From contig JAKPAG010000116.1 of assembly GCA_029779535.1 (NCBI GenBank), positions 1-64,000 of the forward strand: a stretch of 64,000 nucleotides of DNA, written 5' to 3'. The position numbers were made by a program, and so were the translations under genes. The DNA comes from Pseudomonadota bacterium. GTDB taxonomy: Bacteria > Pseudomonadota > Alphaproteobacteria > Sphingomonadales > Sphingomonadaceae. A model generated the notes under the pieces. That model searched no databases and was not told the DNA's origin. It saw only the letters and a list, made by a program, of their open reading frames with translations. Shown piece after piece: positions 12,060-21,733 of this stretch. Numbering within the stretch: position 1 is the stretch's first letter; every line of letters starts with the position of its first letter.

Positions 12060-12632
12060 ATGGTAACAGTGTCAACATCGAAATCGTATCACCACGGCGA
12101 CCTACGCGCCGCCCTGCTTGGCGCCGGGCTCAAGGCGTTGGCGACGACCGCGGTCGAGGACATCTCGCTACGCCAGATCGCGCGCGACGTGGGTGTCTCG
12201 GCCACAGCGGTCTATCGCCACTTCCCCGACAAGCGCGCGCTGCTTTCAGCCATGGCCGATGCGGGGATCGAGCAACTTGCCCAGGAGCAGCAGCGCGCCG
12301 CCCAGGCCGCCGGCGAGGCAACCGCCTTTGCCGCCACGGGCCGCGCCTATGTGCGCTTCGCCCTGGCCCATCCCGCGCTGTTCCGGCTGATCTTTGCCTA
12401 TACCTGCCCGCGGGGGGAAACGGTGTTCGGCAACAGCCTGGCGGCGCGCATGCTGCAGGAATTTTCCACCCGCTATACCGCCAGCGAGGACGAGACCCGA
12501 CTGCTGGTGATCCAGGCCTGGTCGGTCGTCCACGGCCTGGCCATGCTGATGCTGGACGGGCAATTGCCCCCCGACGATGCAATGATTGACCAGGTGATCG
12601 ACCCGCAGCGCCTGTTCAGACTGGCGGGATGA
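12060..12632 (+). CDS. TetR/AcrR-family transcriptional regulator (WHG-type C-terminal domain)
   Basis: A 190-residue repressor. The N-terminal helix-turn-helix is clear: [47 protein letters not shown]. The ligand-binding half contains [20 protein letters not shown] and the [20 protein letters not shown] segment that defines the WHG subgroup. It probably represses itself and the divergent carotenoid oxygenase gene through the dyad at 12034-12052, which lies directly upstream. Its inducer is unknown. The start is the ATG at 12060; further upstream in-frame sequence runs through the operator. Confidence 0.9.
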   Translation: MVTVSTSKSYHHGDLRAALLGAGLKALATTAVEDISLRQIARDVGVSATAVYRHFPDKRALLSAMADAGIEQLAQEQQRAAQAAGEATAFAATGRAYVRFALAHPALFRLIFAYTCPRGETVFGNSLAARMLQEFSTRYTASEDETRLLVIQAWSVVHGLAMLMLDGQLPPDDAMIDQVIDPQRLFRLAG

Positions 12633-12644
12633 TTGCGGGCGGGC

Positions 12645-13550
12645 TCAGGCCGAAGGCCCGTCTGACCCCGCCGTGCCTTTCCGATCCTGCCCGGTCAGTG
12701 CCAGCACCGTGGCCAGGTCCTCGAGTTCGGCAATGCCAAATCCCGCCGACCATCGTGCGGGTCGCAGCAAGTCGTAGCCGGCAGCATCGACGAAGGAAAA
12801 ATAGAGCATGTCATAGGGCTGTTCTTGCCCGGGACCGATCGCATCGCGCCAGTGCCACTGATGCGCCGGGGCGAAGACAAAAGCCTCGTTCGGTTCGGGG
12901 TCGAGCGTGGTCCAGTCGAGAACGGGATCGTTCAGCACTGATTGTTCGGACCAGCCTTCAAGCGCGATCGATAACGGTTCATCGATGATCGAGCTGCATC
13001 GCATCGGCCAACTGGCGCTGCGATTGATGCAGATCCCGACTGAATATTGCGAATCGAGGGAATCGAGGTGCACCGGCAACCGGCCGTCGGAAAAGTAGCG
13101 CACGAACATCGAATAGCTCTGCCGCAACGGGCGGCCCAACTGGCGCTCAAGCAAGGCTTGGGCACAATCGAACGCCGGTTTGAATGCGGCTTGGTCGTTG
13201 AGCTTGACGCGGCCCAGGAGCGTGATTTCACCCTGCTTGAACTGGTCAGGAGCGAGACCTGCCAGGTAATCCTGCAAATCGCCGTAGACATCGGCCGGCA
13301 GGAAATTCCGGTGCGAGTTCAACTCAAGCTGCGGATTGGCGCGAAAAAGGGCAAGCCGCTGGTCGAAGCGCGGCAGCGCTGCGGGGGCGACCTGGGCCAG
13401 GTAGTGGCGCGCAATGGCGATCCTGTCGTTCACCTTGCCATCGTACCAGGGCAGCCCGACGTGCCGCTTGCTGACCATCAGCGCGCACAGCAGCCGCGCG
13501 CGGCGTGCCGGATCCCGCTCTGTCCGGATCAGCTGGGTAAAGTCATCCAT
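12645..13550 (-). CDS. Putative 2-oxoglutarate/Fe(II)-dependent oxygenase-like protein
   Basis: A 301-residue soluble protein of unknown function. I see a possible facial triad of the 2OG-Fe(II) oxygenase fold: H161-x-D163 in LPVHLDSLDSQYSVGICIN and a distal His at 230 or 233 in FAPAHQWHWRDAIG, with R235 as a candidate 2OG-binding residue. The flanking strands (YSVGICIN, DMLYFSFVDAAG) fit a jelly-roll. The first 60 residues are helical and rich in Arg. The assignment rests on motif spacing only. It converges on the TetR gene and lies 22 bases upstream of the queA stop side. Confidence 0.55.
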   Translation of the reverse strand: MDDFTQLIRTERDPARRARLLCALMVSKRHVGLPWYDGKVNDRIAIARHYLAQVAPAALPRFDQRLALFRANPQLELNSHRNFLPADVYGDLQDYLAGLAPDQFKQGEITLLGRVKLNDQAAFKPAFDCAQALLERQLGRPLRQSYSMFVRYFSDGRLPVHLDSLDSQYSVGICINRSASWPMRCSSIIDEPLSIALEGWSEQSVLNDPVLDWTTLDPEPNEAFVFAPAHQWHWRDAIGPGQEQPYDMLYFSFVDAAGYDLLRPARWSAGFGIAELEDLATVLALTGQDRKGTAGSDGPSA

Positions 13551-13571
13551 CCGCCGTGCCGCCCACCCCGA

Positions 13572-14627
13572 TCAGCCAAGTGACTTGGTATCAACGCGCG
13601 TTGGCAACAGCAAACTCGAATCCCCATAGGAATAGAACCGGTATCCAGCAGCAATCGCATGGGCATAGGCGGCCTGCATCCGCTCCAACCCCATCAGCGC
13701 CGATACCAGCATGAACAGCGTCGACTTGGGCAGGTGAAAATTGGTCATCAGCCCGTCGACCCCCTTGAAGCGGTAGCCGGGGGTGATGAAGATCGCGGTG
13801 TCGCCTTCGAACGGATGGATCACCCGGTCCTCGTCGGCGGCGCTTTCCAGCAGGCGGAGCGATGTGGTGCCAACCGCGATGATCCGGCCGCCAGTGGCGC
13901 GCACCGCGTTGAGCCGCGCCGCAACCTCGGGCGAAATCGTGCCCCATTCGGCGTGCATCCGGTGATCGGCGGTATCCTCGGCCTTGACCGGCAGGAACGT
14001 GCCAGCGCCAACATGCAGGGTCAGCGTTTCGTGGCCGATCCCAGCCTGGGCCAGCGCCGCCAGCAGCTCGGGCGTGAAATGCAGCGCGGCGGTGGGGGCG
14101 GCCACCGCGCCATCCTTGGCCGCGAACATGGTCTGGTAATCGCGCTTGTCGTCGGCATCGGTTGAGCGCTTGCCCGCGATATAGGGCGGCAGCGGCATCT
14201 GCCCGGCGCGCTCCAGCAGCACTTCGATCGGCTCGTCCCCGGCAAAGGCCAGGGTCCAGCTGCCATCGTCGTGGCGTTGCTCGGCATTTGCGGTCACCCC
14301 GGCGGGAAACTCGATCATATCGCCCGCGCGCAGGCGCTTGCTGTTGCGGATGAACGCCTGCCAGCGGCGCAGGTCGATGCGCTTGTGCAGCGTCGCGCCG
14401 ATCCGCGCCGCGCCGCGCCGTCCTTCAAGCTGGGCGGGGATCACGCGGGTATCGTTGAACACCAGCACATCGCCCGCGCGCAGCTGCGCTGGCAACTCGC
14501 GCACCACGCGGTCGGCAAAGGGCCCCTCGCCCGGCACCACCAGCAGCCGCGCCGCATCGCGCGGCCGCACGGGCCGCAGGGCGATGTTTTCGGGAGGAAG
14601 GTCGAAATCAAACAGGTCTACGCGCAT
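13572..14627 (-). CDS. queA: S-adenosylmethionine:tRNA ribosyltransferase-isomerase
   Basis: A 351-residue QueA that transfers and rearranges the ribosyl moiety of SAM onto preQ1-34 to give epoxyqueuosine, the step after Tgt. Signatures: N-terminal [63 protein letters not shown], and the C-terminal [19 protein letters not shown]. Its length is typical. The isomerase gene ends upstream with 26 bases between, so queA probably belongs to the xseB-ispA-coaD-isomerase run. Confidence 0.97.
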   Translation of the reverse strand: MRVDLFDFDLPPENIALRPVRPRDAARLLVVPGEGPFADRVVRELPAQLRAGDVLVFNDTRVIPAQLEGRRGAARIGATLHKRIDLRRWQAFIRNSKRLRAGDMIEFPAGVTANAEQRHDDGSWTLAFAGDEPIEVLLERAGQMPLPPYIAGKRSTDADDKRDYQTMFAAKDGAVAAPTAALHFTPELLAALAQAGIGHETLTLHVGAGTFLPVKAEDTADHRMHAEWGTISPEVAARLNAVRATGGRIIAVGTTSLRLLESAADEDRVIHPFEGDTAIFITPGYRFKGVDGLMTNFHLPKSTLFMLVSALMGLERMQAAYAHAIAAGYRFYSYGDSSLLLPTRVDTKSLG

Positions 14628-14653
14628 GGCCTGCGCCTAGCGGGAATCGGCGA

Positions 14654-15337
14654 TCAGTTCGACTTCGAATTGCTCAGCATGTCGGCAGTGATGGGCCCAG
14701 CGGGCGCAGCCGGCGCCGGAGCTGCCGGACGCGGCTTGCCCTCGCTCAGCAGCGAAGCCTGGAGAATCTTGGTCGGGTTCTGGGGCGGTTCGCCCCGTTC
14801 GATCGCATCGACCACGTCCATGCCAGCGATCACGCGGCCGAAGTTGGTGTAGCGATGATCCAGCGCGAAGCGCGGATAGAACACGATGAAGAACTGGCTG
14901 TTAGCCGTGTCCGGGGCATCGGTACGCGCCATCGACACCGACCCGCGCACATGCGGCAGCGAATTGAATTCCGCCTTGAGGTCCGGCAGCTTCGAGCCGC
15001 CCTGCCCGGTGCCGGTGGGATCGCCGGTCTGCGCCATGAACCCATCGATCACGCGGTGAAAGATGATCCCATTGTAGAACCCTTCCTTGGTCAAGGTCTT
15101 GATCCGTTCGACATGGCCGGGGGCCCACTGCGGCATCAGCCGGATCAGCACGCGCCCGCCATTGGACAGGTCGAGCGCCAGGATATTGTCCGGATCAACC
15201 GCGGGATCGGGATTGACCACCGCGCTCAGCGCCGGGGCCGGCGCAGGAGCCGGCGCCTTGTCCTTTGCCAGGACAGGAGTGGCAGCCAGGCCCAGGCCAA
15301 GGACAAGGACAAGAGCGGTGAAAGTGCGACGGTTCAT
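14654..15337 (-). CDS. Periplasmic cyclophilin-type peptidyl-prolyl cis-trans isomerase
   Basis: A 227-residue protein with a signal peptide (residues 1-24, RTFTALVLVLGLGLAATPVLA), an Ala/Pro-rich linker and a cyclophilin domain. The domain shows FYNGIIFHRVIDGFMAQTGDPTGTG, SVSMARTDAPDTANSQFFIV and YTNFGRVIAGMDVVDAIERGE, the standard active-site blocks. It accelerates proline isomerisation in exported proteins. A Pro/Ala-rich tail precedes the C-terminal MLSNSKSN. It sits between coaD and queA. Confidence 0.93.
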   Translation of the reverse strand: MNRRTFTALVLVLGLGLAATPVLAKDKAPAPAPAPALSAVVNPDPAVDPDNILALDLSNGGRVLIRLMPQWAPGHVERIKTLTKEGFYNGIIFHRVIDGFMAQTGDPTGTGQGGSKLPDLKAEFNSLPHVRGSVSMARTDAPDTANSQFFIVFYPRFALDHRYTNFGRVIAGMDVVDAIERGEPPQNPTKILQASLLSEGKPRPAAPAPAAPAGPITADMLSNSKSN

Positions 15338-15412
15338 AGGATCAGACTACTCGAAACGAGAAACTTGGCCGCCCGGATAGCCGCCAGACGCTGTCGTGGC
15401 AATGAACGGAAC

Positions 15413-15925
15413 CTAATAGTCCCCCAGCGTGCCCTTGACCGCGATCCGCGCCAGCACGTCGTCGCGCACCGCCGGGCTGACGAACCGGTGGATCGGCCCG
15501 CCGAACAGGGCGATCTCCTTGACCAGCTTGCTGGCGATCGGCTGAAGCGACACGTCGGCCATCAGGAACACGGTTTCGATCCCCGAATTGATCTGCTGGT
15601 TCATGCCGGCCATCTGGTATTCGTATTCGAAGTCCGCCACCGCGCGCAGGCCGCGCACGATCACGCTGGCGCCCTGCTTTTCAGCGAACTTCATCAACAG
15701 CGCGTTGAACCCCACCACCTCGACATTGTCGAGGCCCATGGCCGCCACTTCGCGCCGGACCATGGCCATGCGTTCATCGGGGGTGAACATCGGGTTCTTC
15801 GACATGTTGGTCGTCACCCCGATGATCAGCTTGTCAACCAGCTTGGCCCCGCGCCGGATGATGTCGGCGTGGCCCAGCGTGATCGGATCGAAAGTGCCCG
15901 GGTAAACCCCGATACGTGTCGCCAT
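15413..15925 (-). CDS. coaD: Phosphopantetheine adenylyltransferase
   Basis: A 170-residue nucleotidyltransferase that makes dephospho-CoA from 4'-phosphopantetheine and ATP, the penultimate step of CoA synthesis. The T/HxGH motif is GTFDPITLGHADIIRRG. The downstream VIVRGLRAVADFEYEYQMAGMNQ block is diagnostic. Its ATG overlaps the ispA stop by one base (TAATG), indicating coupling. panB of the same pathway lies at 62 kb. Confidence 0.97.
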   Translation of the reverse strand: MATRIGVYPGTFDPITLGHADIIRRGAKLVDKLIIGVTTNMSKNPMFTPDERMAMVRREVAAMGLDNVEVVGFNALLMKFAEKQGASVIVRGLRAVADFEYEYQMAGMNQQINSGIETVFLMADVSLQPIASKLVKEIALFGGPIHRFVSPAVRDDVLARIAVKGTLGDY

Positions 15926-16806
15926 TAGTGGTCCCTCTCCACGATATACCGCGCAATTGCCCGAAGCAGGTCGGCTTCTGCCCCATGCGAGGCCAGATGC
16001 GCAATGGCCTGGTCGACCAGCAGGCGTGCCTGCTCGCGCGCCCGGTCGGCCCCCAGCAGTGAAACAAAGGTCTGCTTGCCCGCCTCGGCATCCTTGCGCA
16101 GCGCCTTGCCGGCGCGGCCTTCGTCGCCTTCGTGGTCGAGCAGGTCGTCCGCGATCTGGAAGGCCAGGCCGATGTCATGGGCATATCCGCGCAGGTGGCG
16201 GCGCCCTTCGGCCTGGACGTGGCCCAGCACAGCGCCCATTTCCACCGCCGCGGCCAGCAGCGCCCCGGTCTTGAGCTGTTGCAGGCGGGTAACCTGGGCC
16301 AGATCGAACGTGCTGGTTTCCGCCGCAATATCCAGCGCCTGTCCGCCGACCATGCCCGCCGGCCCAGCCGCGCGGGCCAGCACCAGCACCAGTTCGGCCC
16401 GCACGAAGGGATCGCCGAAGTGATCGGGATCGGCCAGCACTTCGAACGCGAAAGCCTGGAGCGCGTCCCCCGCCAGCACCGCCGTCGCCTCGTCATAGGC
16501 CAGGTGCAGGGTCGGCTTGGCGTGGCGCAGGGCATCGTCGTCCATGCAAGGCAGGTCATCGTGGATCAGCGAATAGCAATGCACCGCTTCCACCGCGCAT
16601 GCCGCGCGCAGGGCGGCGGCGCGGTCCACCCCGTACATTTCGGCCGTGGCCACCAGCAGCAGCGGACGCAGCCGCTTGCCCCCGCCCAGCGCGGCATAGC
16701 GGATCGCTTCGTACAGCCGCGCGCGGGCATCGCCGGGCACCGGCAGCAAGGCATCGAAGGTGGCGGCAACATCCGCCCCGATGCGCGACAGCGCCTCGGC
16801 CAGCAT
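15925..16806 (-). CDS. ispA: Polyprenyl (farnesyl) diphosphate synthase
   Basis: A 293-residue trans-prenyltransferase supplying C15 precursors for ubiquinone, carotenoids and undecaprenol. Both Asp-rich motifs are present: FARM LIHDDLPCMDDDALR and SARM AFQIADDLLDHEGDE, plus GGGKRLRPLLL near the N-terminus. The size and bacterial FARM spacing fit farnesyl rather than longer-chain synthases. xseB lies directly upstream with a 3-base gap, the usual pairing. The typical third partner, dxs, is absent; coaD follows instead. Confidence 0.93.
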   Translation of the reverse strand: MLAEALSRIGADVAATFDALLPVPGDARARLYEAIRYAALGGGKRLRPLLLVATAEMYGVDRAAALRAACAVEAVHCYSLIHDDLPCMDDDALRHAKPTLHLAYDEATAVLAGDALQAFAFEVLADPDHFGDPFVRAELVLVLARAAGPAGMVGGQALDIAAETSTFDLAQVTRLQQLKTGALLAAAVEMGAVLGHVQAEGRRHLRGYAHDIGLAFQIADDLLDHEGDEGRAGKALRKDAEAGKQTFVSLLGADRAREQARLLVDQAIAHLASHGAEADLLRAIARYIVERDH

Positions 16807-16809
16807 GGC

Positions 16810-17061
16810 CTAGCGGTCCGCGTCGAACGGCTGGACGGCCTGGGCCTGGCCATCCGGCCCGGCAACGATTTTCTCGATCCGCGCCTGGGCCGCATCGAGC
16901 CGCGTCTGGCAATGGCCGCGCAGCGCTTCGCCGCGTTCATAGAGCGCGATCGAATCGTCCAGCGGCACTTCGCCGCTTTCCAGCTTGCGCACCACGTCTT
17001 CGAGCGCGCGCAGCGCTTCTTCAAAGCTCATCGCGGCGATATCGGGCTGGTTCTGGGTCAT
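16810..17061 (-). CDS. xseB: Exodeoxyribonuclease VII small subunit
   Basis: An 83-residue XseB, which coats the large subunit XseA to form the single-strand-specific exonuclease VII. The core ISFEEALRALEDVVRKLESGEVPLDDSIALYERGEAL pattern is seen as AMSFEEALRALEDVVRKLE, then VPLDDSIALYERGEALRGHC. The ATG at 17061 is preferred; an in-frame TTG 36 bases upstream adds a Pro/Arg-rich stretch unlike the family. It is the first gene of the ispA run and diverges from a DUF2177 gene. Confidence 0.93.
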   Translation of the reverse strand: MTQNQPDIAAMSFEEALRALEDVVRKLESGEVPLDDSIALYERGEALRGHCQTRLDAAQARIEKIVAGPDGQAQAVQPFDADR

Positions 17062-17124
17062 GACGCCAGCATTGACCGCGCGCGGCGGGTGGGTCAAGCT
17101 TCGTCAAAACGGGGAGAACACAAG

Positions 17125-17523
17125 ATGCGGTGGATTATCGCCTGGGTGGCGGCAGCCCTCTCGTTCGGGGTGCTTGATGCGCTGTGGCTGAGCTGGGCCG
17201 GCCCCAACCTTTACCGTCCCGCGCTGGGCGAAGTGCTGGCCGTCGAGTTCCGCATGGGCCCCGCCCTGCTGTTCTATGCCTGCTACATTTCGGCGATGGT
17301 ATGGTTCGCAGTGCGACCGGGCCTGGCGCAGGGGGTGCCGCACGCGGTGCTGAACGGCGCGCTGCTGGGCGCGATCGCCTATGCCACCTATGACCTGACC
17401 AACCAGGCCACGCTGAAGGTCTGGTCCAGCCAGATTTCCGTGATCGACATTGCCTGGGGCGCGGCCGCCACCGCGCTGGCCAGCGGCATCGCCGCCCTCG
17501 CCGCGCTCAAGCTGGGACGCTGA
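17125..17523 (+). CDS. DUF2177-family membrane protein
   Basis: A 132-residue integral membrane protein with four hydrophobic segments. The family pattern is seen: the first helix has FGVLDALWLSWAGPNLYRPALG, the third ends in AIAYATYDLTNQATLKVWS, and the last is DIAWGAAATALASGIAALAAL. The function is unknown. GGGGAG lies nine bases before the ATG. The next gene, another membrane protein, starts one base after this stop, so they form a two-gene unit. Confidence 0.85.
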   Translation: MRWIIAWVAAALSFGVLDALWLSWAGPNLYRPALGEVLAVEFRMGPALLFYACYISAMVWFAVRPGLAQGVPHAVLNGALLGAIAYATYDLTNQATLKVWSSQISVIDIAWGAAATALASGIAALAALKLGR

Positions 17524-17524
17524 C

Positions 17525-18169
17525 ATGTTCATCGGCCACTGGGCCCCGGCGCTCGCCGTCGCCGCGCGGCGCACGGCACCCGGACTGGGCACGCTGTTCA
17601 TTGCCGGGCAGCTGATCGACTGGGCGTTCTTCGGCCTGCTGCTGGCCGGGGTGGAGCACATGCGCTTCTCTCCCGGGATCAGTGCAATGAACCCGATGGA
17701 CCTCTATCACATGCCCTATACCCACAGCCTGCTGGGATCGCTGGGCTTTGCCGCGGCCTTTGCCGCGCTGGTCTGGCTGGCCAGCCGCGACCGGCTGGCC
17801 GCGCTGCTGGGCGGCACGGTGGTGCTGAGCCACTGGCTGCTCGACCTGCTGGTCCACGTGCCCGACCTGACGCTGGCGGGCAGCCCGCCCAAGCTGGGGC
17901 TGGGCCTGTGGAACCACCCGTGGGCGGAAATGCCGCTGGAACTGGGACTTACCTTCGGCGCGCTGTGGCTCTACGCCCGCGCCCGCCGCCCTGCCCCGCT
18001 GCGGTTGGGGGTGCTGGCCGCGATCCTGCTGCTGCTTCAGGGCGTGAACTGGTTCGCGCCGGCAGAGCCCCAAGTGACCGCCGGAACCAGCCTGCTCGCC
18101 TTTTTCGCCTATGGCCTGGCCACACTGGCGGCCTGGTGGATGGGGAAAAGCGCGGCCAATTCCGCCTGA
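17525..18169 (+). CDS. Polytopic membrane protein, possible YdjM/DUF457-like metal-dependent hydrolase relative
   Basis: A 214-residue protein with about six hydrophobic helices. Polar conserved-looking residues inside membrane segments include [27 protein letters not shown] and [13 protein letters not shown]. The pattern of His and Asp at helix ends resembles the LexA-regulated YdjM/DUF457 membrane hydrolases. I rate the family as likely but the activity as unknown. It directly follows the DUF2177 gene and ends 43 bases before purL. Confidence 0.7.
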   Translation: MFIGHWAPALAVAARRTAPGLGTLFIAGQLIDWAFFGLLLAGVEHMRFSPGISAMNPMDLYHMPYTHSLLGSLGFAAAFAALVWLASRDRLAALLGGTVVLSHWLLDLLVHVPDLTLAGSPPKLGLGLWNHPWAEMPLELGLTFGALWLYARARRPAPLRLGVLAAILLLLQGVNWFAPAEPQVTAGTSLLAFFAYGLATLAAWWMGKSAANSA

Positions 18170-18212
18170 TTGCTCTAGCGAGACTCGCCCGCGCCCGCTA
18201 AGCGCTGCGCGC

Positions 18213-20396
18213 ATGGCCCAGATCACTCCCGATGTCGTTGCAGCCCACGGGCTGTCGGAAGAAGAATACCAGCGCGTGCTGAATGCCCTTGGGCGTGAGC
18301 CGAACCTGGTCGAACTCGGCATCTTCTCGGTCATGTGGTCCGAGCATTGCAGCTACAAGAGCAGCCGTATTCACCTCAAGAAGCTGCCGACCGAAGCGCC
18401 GTGGGTAATCTGCGGCCCGGGCGAGAACGCCGGCGTGATCGACATCGGCGATGGCCAGGCCGCGATCTTCAAGATGGAGAGCCACAACCACCCCAGCTAC
18501 ATCGAGCCTTACCAGGGCGCGGCAACCGGCGTGGGCGGCATCCTGCGCGACGTGTTCACCATGGGCGCGCGCCCCGTCGCCAACATGAACGCGCTGCGCT
18601 TTGGCCGGCCGGATCATCCCAAGATGAAGAGCCTCGTCAAGGGCGTGGTCGCGGGCATCGGCGGCTATGGCAACTGCGTGGGCGTGCCCACGGTGGGTGG
18701 GGAAACCAATTTCCACCAGGCCTATGATGGCAACATCCTGGTCAACGCAATGACCGTGGGCGTGGCCGATGCCGACAAGATCTTCTATTCCGCCGCCACC
18801 GGGATCGGCAATCCGATCGTCTATGTCGGCTCCAAGACCGGGCGCGACGGGATCCACGGCGCGACCATGGCCAGCGCCGATTTCGACGAAAAGAGTGAGG
18901 AAAAGCGCCCGACCGTGCAGGTCGGCGACCCCTTCACCGAAAAGCTGCTGATCGAGGCCTGCCTCGAACTGATGGCGACCGACGCGATCGTCGCGATCCA
19001 GGACATGGGCGCGGCGGGCCTGACTTCCAGTTCGGTCGAAATGGCGACCAACGGCAAAGCCGGCATCATTCTCGACATGGACAAGGTGCCGTGCCGCGAA
19101 GAAGGTATGACGCCTTACGAAATGATGCTGAGCGAAAGCCAGGAGCGGATGCTCATGGTCCTGAAACCCGGCAAGGAAGCCATGGCCGAAGCGATCTTCC
19201 ACAAGTGGGAGCTGGACTTTGCGGTGATCGGCGAAGTGACCGACACCGGCCACATGGTGCTGACCTGGCAGGGCGAAACGGTCTGCGACATCCCGCTGGG
19301 GCCGCTGGCGGAAGACGCCCCGCTCTATGACCGTCCGGCGCTGAGCCTCGATGAATACAAGGCCTGGGCCAAGGTCGCGCCGCTGGGCGATGTGCCGCCG
19401 AGCAAGGACCTCGGCGCCGATCTGGTCAAGCTGATGGGCTGCGCCGATCTGGCGAGCCGCCGCTGGATTTACGAACAATACGACAGCCAGGTCGGTGCGG
19501 ACACCCTGCAGAAAAGCGGCGGCGATGCGGCAGTGGTGCGCGTCCACGGGACGAAGAAGGCGCTGGCGATCACCACCGACTGCACCCCGCGCTATTGCTA
19601 TGCCGACCCCTATGAAGGCGGCAAGCAGGCCGTGGCCGAAACCTATCGCAACATCTCGGCCGTGGGGGCGACCCCGCTGGCGATCACCAATTGCCTTAAC
19701 TTCGCCAATCCGCAGCGGCCCGAAATCATGGCCCAGATCGTCCAGGCGCTGAACGGCATGGGCGATGCTTGCCGGGCGCTGGACTATCCGATCGTTTCGG
19801 GCAACGTCAGCCTTTACAACGAAAGCAAGGCCACCGGCGGCGGCAGCGCGATCCTGCCTACCCCGGCGATTGGCGGCGTGGGGCTGATGCAGGACTATGC
19901 CGTGATGGCAACCATCGGCTTCAAGGCCGAAGGCGAGGCGATTTTCGTGATCGGCAACAGCAACGGCCACATTGGCCAGTCGCTGTGGCTGCGCGAAGTG
20001 CACGGGCGCGAAGACGGTGCCCCGCCCCCGGTCAACCTGGCGCAGGAACGCGCCCATGCCGAATTCGTCCGCAAGCTGGTGGCTGAAGGCAAGGTAACCG
20101 CCGTGCACGACGTGGCCGATGGCGGCCTGCTGGTCGCGGTGGCGGAAATGGCGCTCAAGGGCGGGATCGGCTGCGAACTGGAAGGGATCGGCGATCACTT
20201 CACCGCCTTTGGCGAAGACCAGGCGCGCTATGTCGTGACCAGCAAGGTGGCAGACCAGATCCAGGCAGCCGGCATCCCGATGACCCGCATCGGCACCACC
20301 GGCGGCAGCGCGATCAGCGGCCCGGGTTTCTCGGTTGAACTGGCCGCGCTGCGCGAAGCCAACGACGCCTTCTTCCGCGACTGGATGGAAGCCTGA
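18213..20396 (+). CDS. purL: Phosphoribosylformylglycinamidine synthase subunit PurL (small-type)
   Basis: A 727-residue FGAM synthase of the PurL/PurS/PurQ type, which performs the ATP-dependent fourth step of purine synthesis with ammonia from PurQ. Seen: [19 protein letters not shown], the [29 protein letters not shown] block, [16 protein letters not shown], and the C-terminal domain [20 protein letters not shown]. The length matches the small bacterial form, not the 1,300-residue fused enzyme. The ATG at 18213 fits the family; longer upstream frames would run into the preceding membrane protein gene. purS and purQ are not in the window. Confidence 0.97.
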   Translation: MAQITPDVVAAHGLSEEEYQRVLNALGREPNLVELGIFSVMWSEHCSYKSSRIHLKKLPTEAPWVICGPGENAGVIDIGDGQAAIFKMESHNHPSYIEPYQGAATGVGGILRDVFTMGARPVANMNALRFGRPDHPKMKSLVKGVVAGIGGYGNCVGVPTVGGETNFHQAYDGNILVNAMTVGVADADKIFYSAATGIGNPIVYVGSKTGRDGIHGATMASADFDEKSEEKRPTVQVGDPFTEKLLIEACLELMATDAIVAIQDMGAAGLTSSSVEMATNGKAGIILDMDKVPCREEGMTPYEMMLSESQERMLMVLKPGKEAMAEAIFHKWELDFAVIGEVTDTGHMVLTWQGETVCDIPLGPLAEDAPLYDRPALSLDEYKAWAKVAPLGDVPPSKDLGADLVKLMGCADLASRRWIYEQYDSQVGADTLQKSGGDAAVVRVHGTKKALAITTDCTPRYCYADPYEGGKQAVAETYRNISAVGATPLAITNCLNFANPQRPEIMAQIVQALNGMGDACRALDYPIVSGNVSLYNESKATGGGSAILPTPAIGGVGLMQDYAVMATIGFKAEGEAIFVIGNSNGHIGQSLWLREVHGREDGAPPPVNLAQERAHAEFVRKLVAEGKVTAVHDVADGGLLVAVAEMALKGGIGCELEGIGDHFTAFGEDQARYVVTSKVADQIQAAGIPMTRIGTTGGSAISGPGFSVELAALREANDAFFRDWMEA

Positions 20397-20439
20397 TACC
20401 GGTCGGCGCCGCGCCCTCCCTCGGGAAAGGACCTGCCTG

Positions 20440-20838
20440 GTGACCACTGCATTTTCCGGCACCCCGCTCGCCAAGCAGCTCAGCCTTCGGGACGGGCAGC
20501 GCGTGTGGTTCAAGGGCATGCCCGAGGACGTCTTCGACGAAATCGCGGAATATGCGCTGGATCTGACCTTCGTCGACGATCCGGCGCAGGGTATCGATGC
20601 AGCGCACATCTTCGTTACCGAACGCGCAGAAGTGGCCGAGCGGCTGGCAGCCCTGCGTCAGCAGATCGCACGCGATGGCCAGGTGTGGGTCAGCTGGCCA
20701 AGTCAGGCGTCCACTGACCTGACCGAGGATGCGATACGCGAACTGGCCCTGCCCCTGGGCTTTCTCGACACCAAATCGTGCGAAGTGGACGCGGCGTGGT
20801 CCGCGCTCAAGCTGGTGATCCGCAAGGACCTGCGCTGA
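20440..20838 (+). CDS. DUF3052-family protein
   Basis: A 132-residue soluble protein. The start FSGTPLAKQLSLRDGQRVWFKGMPEDVFDEI matches the DUF3052 pattern of a short pleckstrin-unrelated small domain; the second half has ARDGQVWVSWPSQASTDLTEDAIRELALPLGFLDTKSCEVDAAWSA in separate conserved blocks. The function is unknown. The start is a GTG at 20440 preceded by GGGAAAGGA, nine bases away; no ATG lies in a suitable place. It follows purL by 43 bases and may be its last operon member. Confidence 0.8.
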   Translation: MTTAFSGTPLAKQLSLRDGQRVWFKGMPEDVFDEIAEYALDLTFVDDPAQGIDAAHIFVTERAEVAERLAALRQQIARDGQVWVSWPSQASTDLTEDAIRELALPLGFLDTKSCEVDAAWSALKLVIRKDLR

Positions 20839-20871
20839 GCGCTGGCCCCGGCAAGATCAAGGGGCGGTGAA

Positions 20872-21726
20872 TCAGGCCGCCTTTGCCACCGGGGCCATCA
20901 GATCATAGGGATCGATCCCGGCCGCGCGCCACATCGCATGGGCCTGGTTGTAGTAGCTCGGTGCCTTGATGTTGAGGCGGCGGCGCACTTCGTCGATCGG
21001 CAGCGGCAACAGCTCGGTAATCGCCATTTCAACCAGCCGCGGACAGGCCTTGCCCATCTTCTGCGCCTCGCGCACCGCACGGAAGACCGGCACCTTGACC
21101 GGGTGTTTGCGAATTTCCAGCCCGCCCGCATAGCCCAGGAACAGGTGTGCCGGGCTCGGCTGCTGGCTGTAGGTGAAGGCCAGCACGCACTGTTCGCCCA
21201 GCGCATCGCGGCCAAAGCCCGACAGGATGTGCATCAGGTCATGCGTGTCGCGCATGCGGTTGAAGTACCAGGTGACCTGGTCCTCCCAATACATATTCGC
21301 CGGGCGGTTCTTGTCGAGTTCATCGACCAGGCCATGCGCCGACAGCCCTTCGCGCTCCATGAAGTCGCAATAGACGTGGGCCAGACTGCCCGTCGGCAGC
21401 TTGCGCAAGCTTTCATGGTCATCGAGGATCTTGACCAGCGAGGGTTCCTTGCGGCGGATTTCCTGCGCGCGCTCGGTCTTCAGGAAGGCCAGCGCCGCGT
21501 CATAGACCCCGCGCCACGGCAGCGCCTCGAAAATCGGGGTGACTTGCGAGGTGTCTTCCTTGTCCTTGACCAGCAGCTTGAAGTGCCGCCACGCCTTGGG
21601 CAGGTCATAGCGCATGTCCGGGCGGCCCGGCAGCATCACCGGCAGATCCGGCGCGGCAAAATCGACGTGGGCCTGGCGCTGCGACGGCAGCACGGCGGGT
21701 TCGGGCTGGGCGGTCATCATGTTCAT
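20872..21726 (-). CDS. coq4: Ubiquinone biosynthesis protein COQ4 homologue
   Basis: A 284-residue Coq4-family protein. The family metal motif is present in MRDTHDLMHILSGFGRDALGEQ (HDxxH with a downstream Glu). Coq4 is needed for ubiquinone synthesis and has been linked to C1 decarboxylation/hydroxylation of the ring. The DELDKNRPANMYW and ARHLFLGYAGG-like segments also fit. The C-terminus VRRRLNIKAPSYYNQAHAMWRAAGIDPYD is conserved in alphaproteobacterial members. The ATG at 21726 has no ribosome-binding site; the nearest promoter would give a transcript starting about four bases upstream, so translation may be leaderless. ispA in this window makes the prenyl precursor of the same pathway. 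Confidence 0.9.
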   Translation of the reverse strand: MNMMTAQPEPAVLPSQRQAHVDFAAPDLPVMLPGRPDMRYDLPKAWRHFKLLVKDKEDTSQVTPIFEALPWRGVYDAALAFLKTERAQEIRRKEPSLVKILDDHESLRKLPTGSLAHVYCDFMEREGLSAHGLVDELDKNRPANMYWEDQVTWYFNRMRDTHDLMHILSGFGRDALGEQCVLAFTYSQQPSPAHLFLGYAGGLEIRKHPVKVPVFRAVREAQKMGKACPRLVEMAITELLPLPIDEVRRRLNIKAPSYYNQAHAMWRAAGIDPYDLMAPVAKAA

Positions 21727-21733
21727 GGCAAGC

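Noticed and set aside
16132..17124. Upstream extension of the DUF2177 frame across ispA and xseB
   Set aside because: The extension runs antisense through two recognised genes; the ATG at 17125 has its own ribosome-binding site and begins the first membrane helix.
18198..20609. Long open frame on the minus strand opposite purL
   Set aside because: It mirrors purL in a GC-rich genome; the translation is low-complexity and His/Arg-rich with no family pattern, while purL is complete on the other strand.
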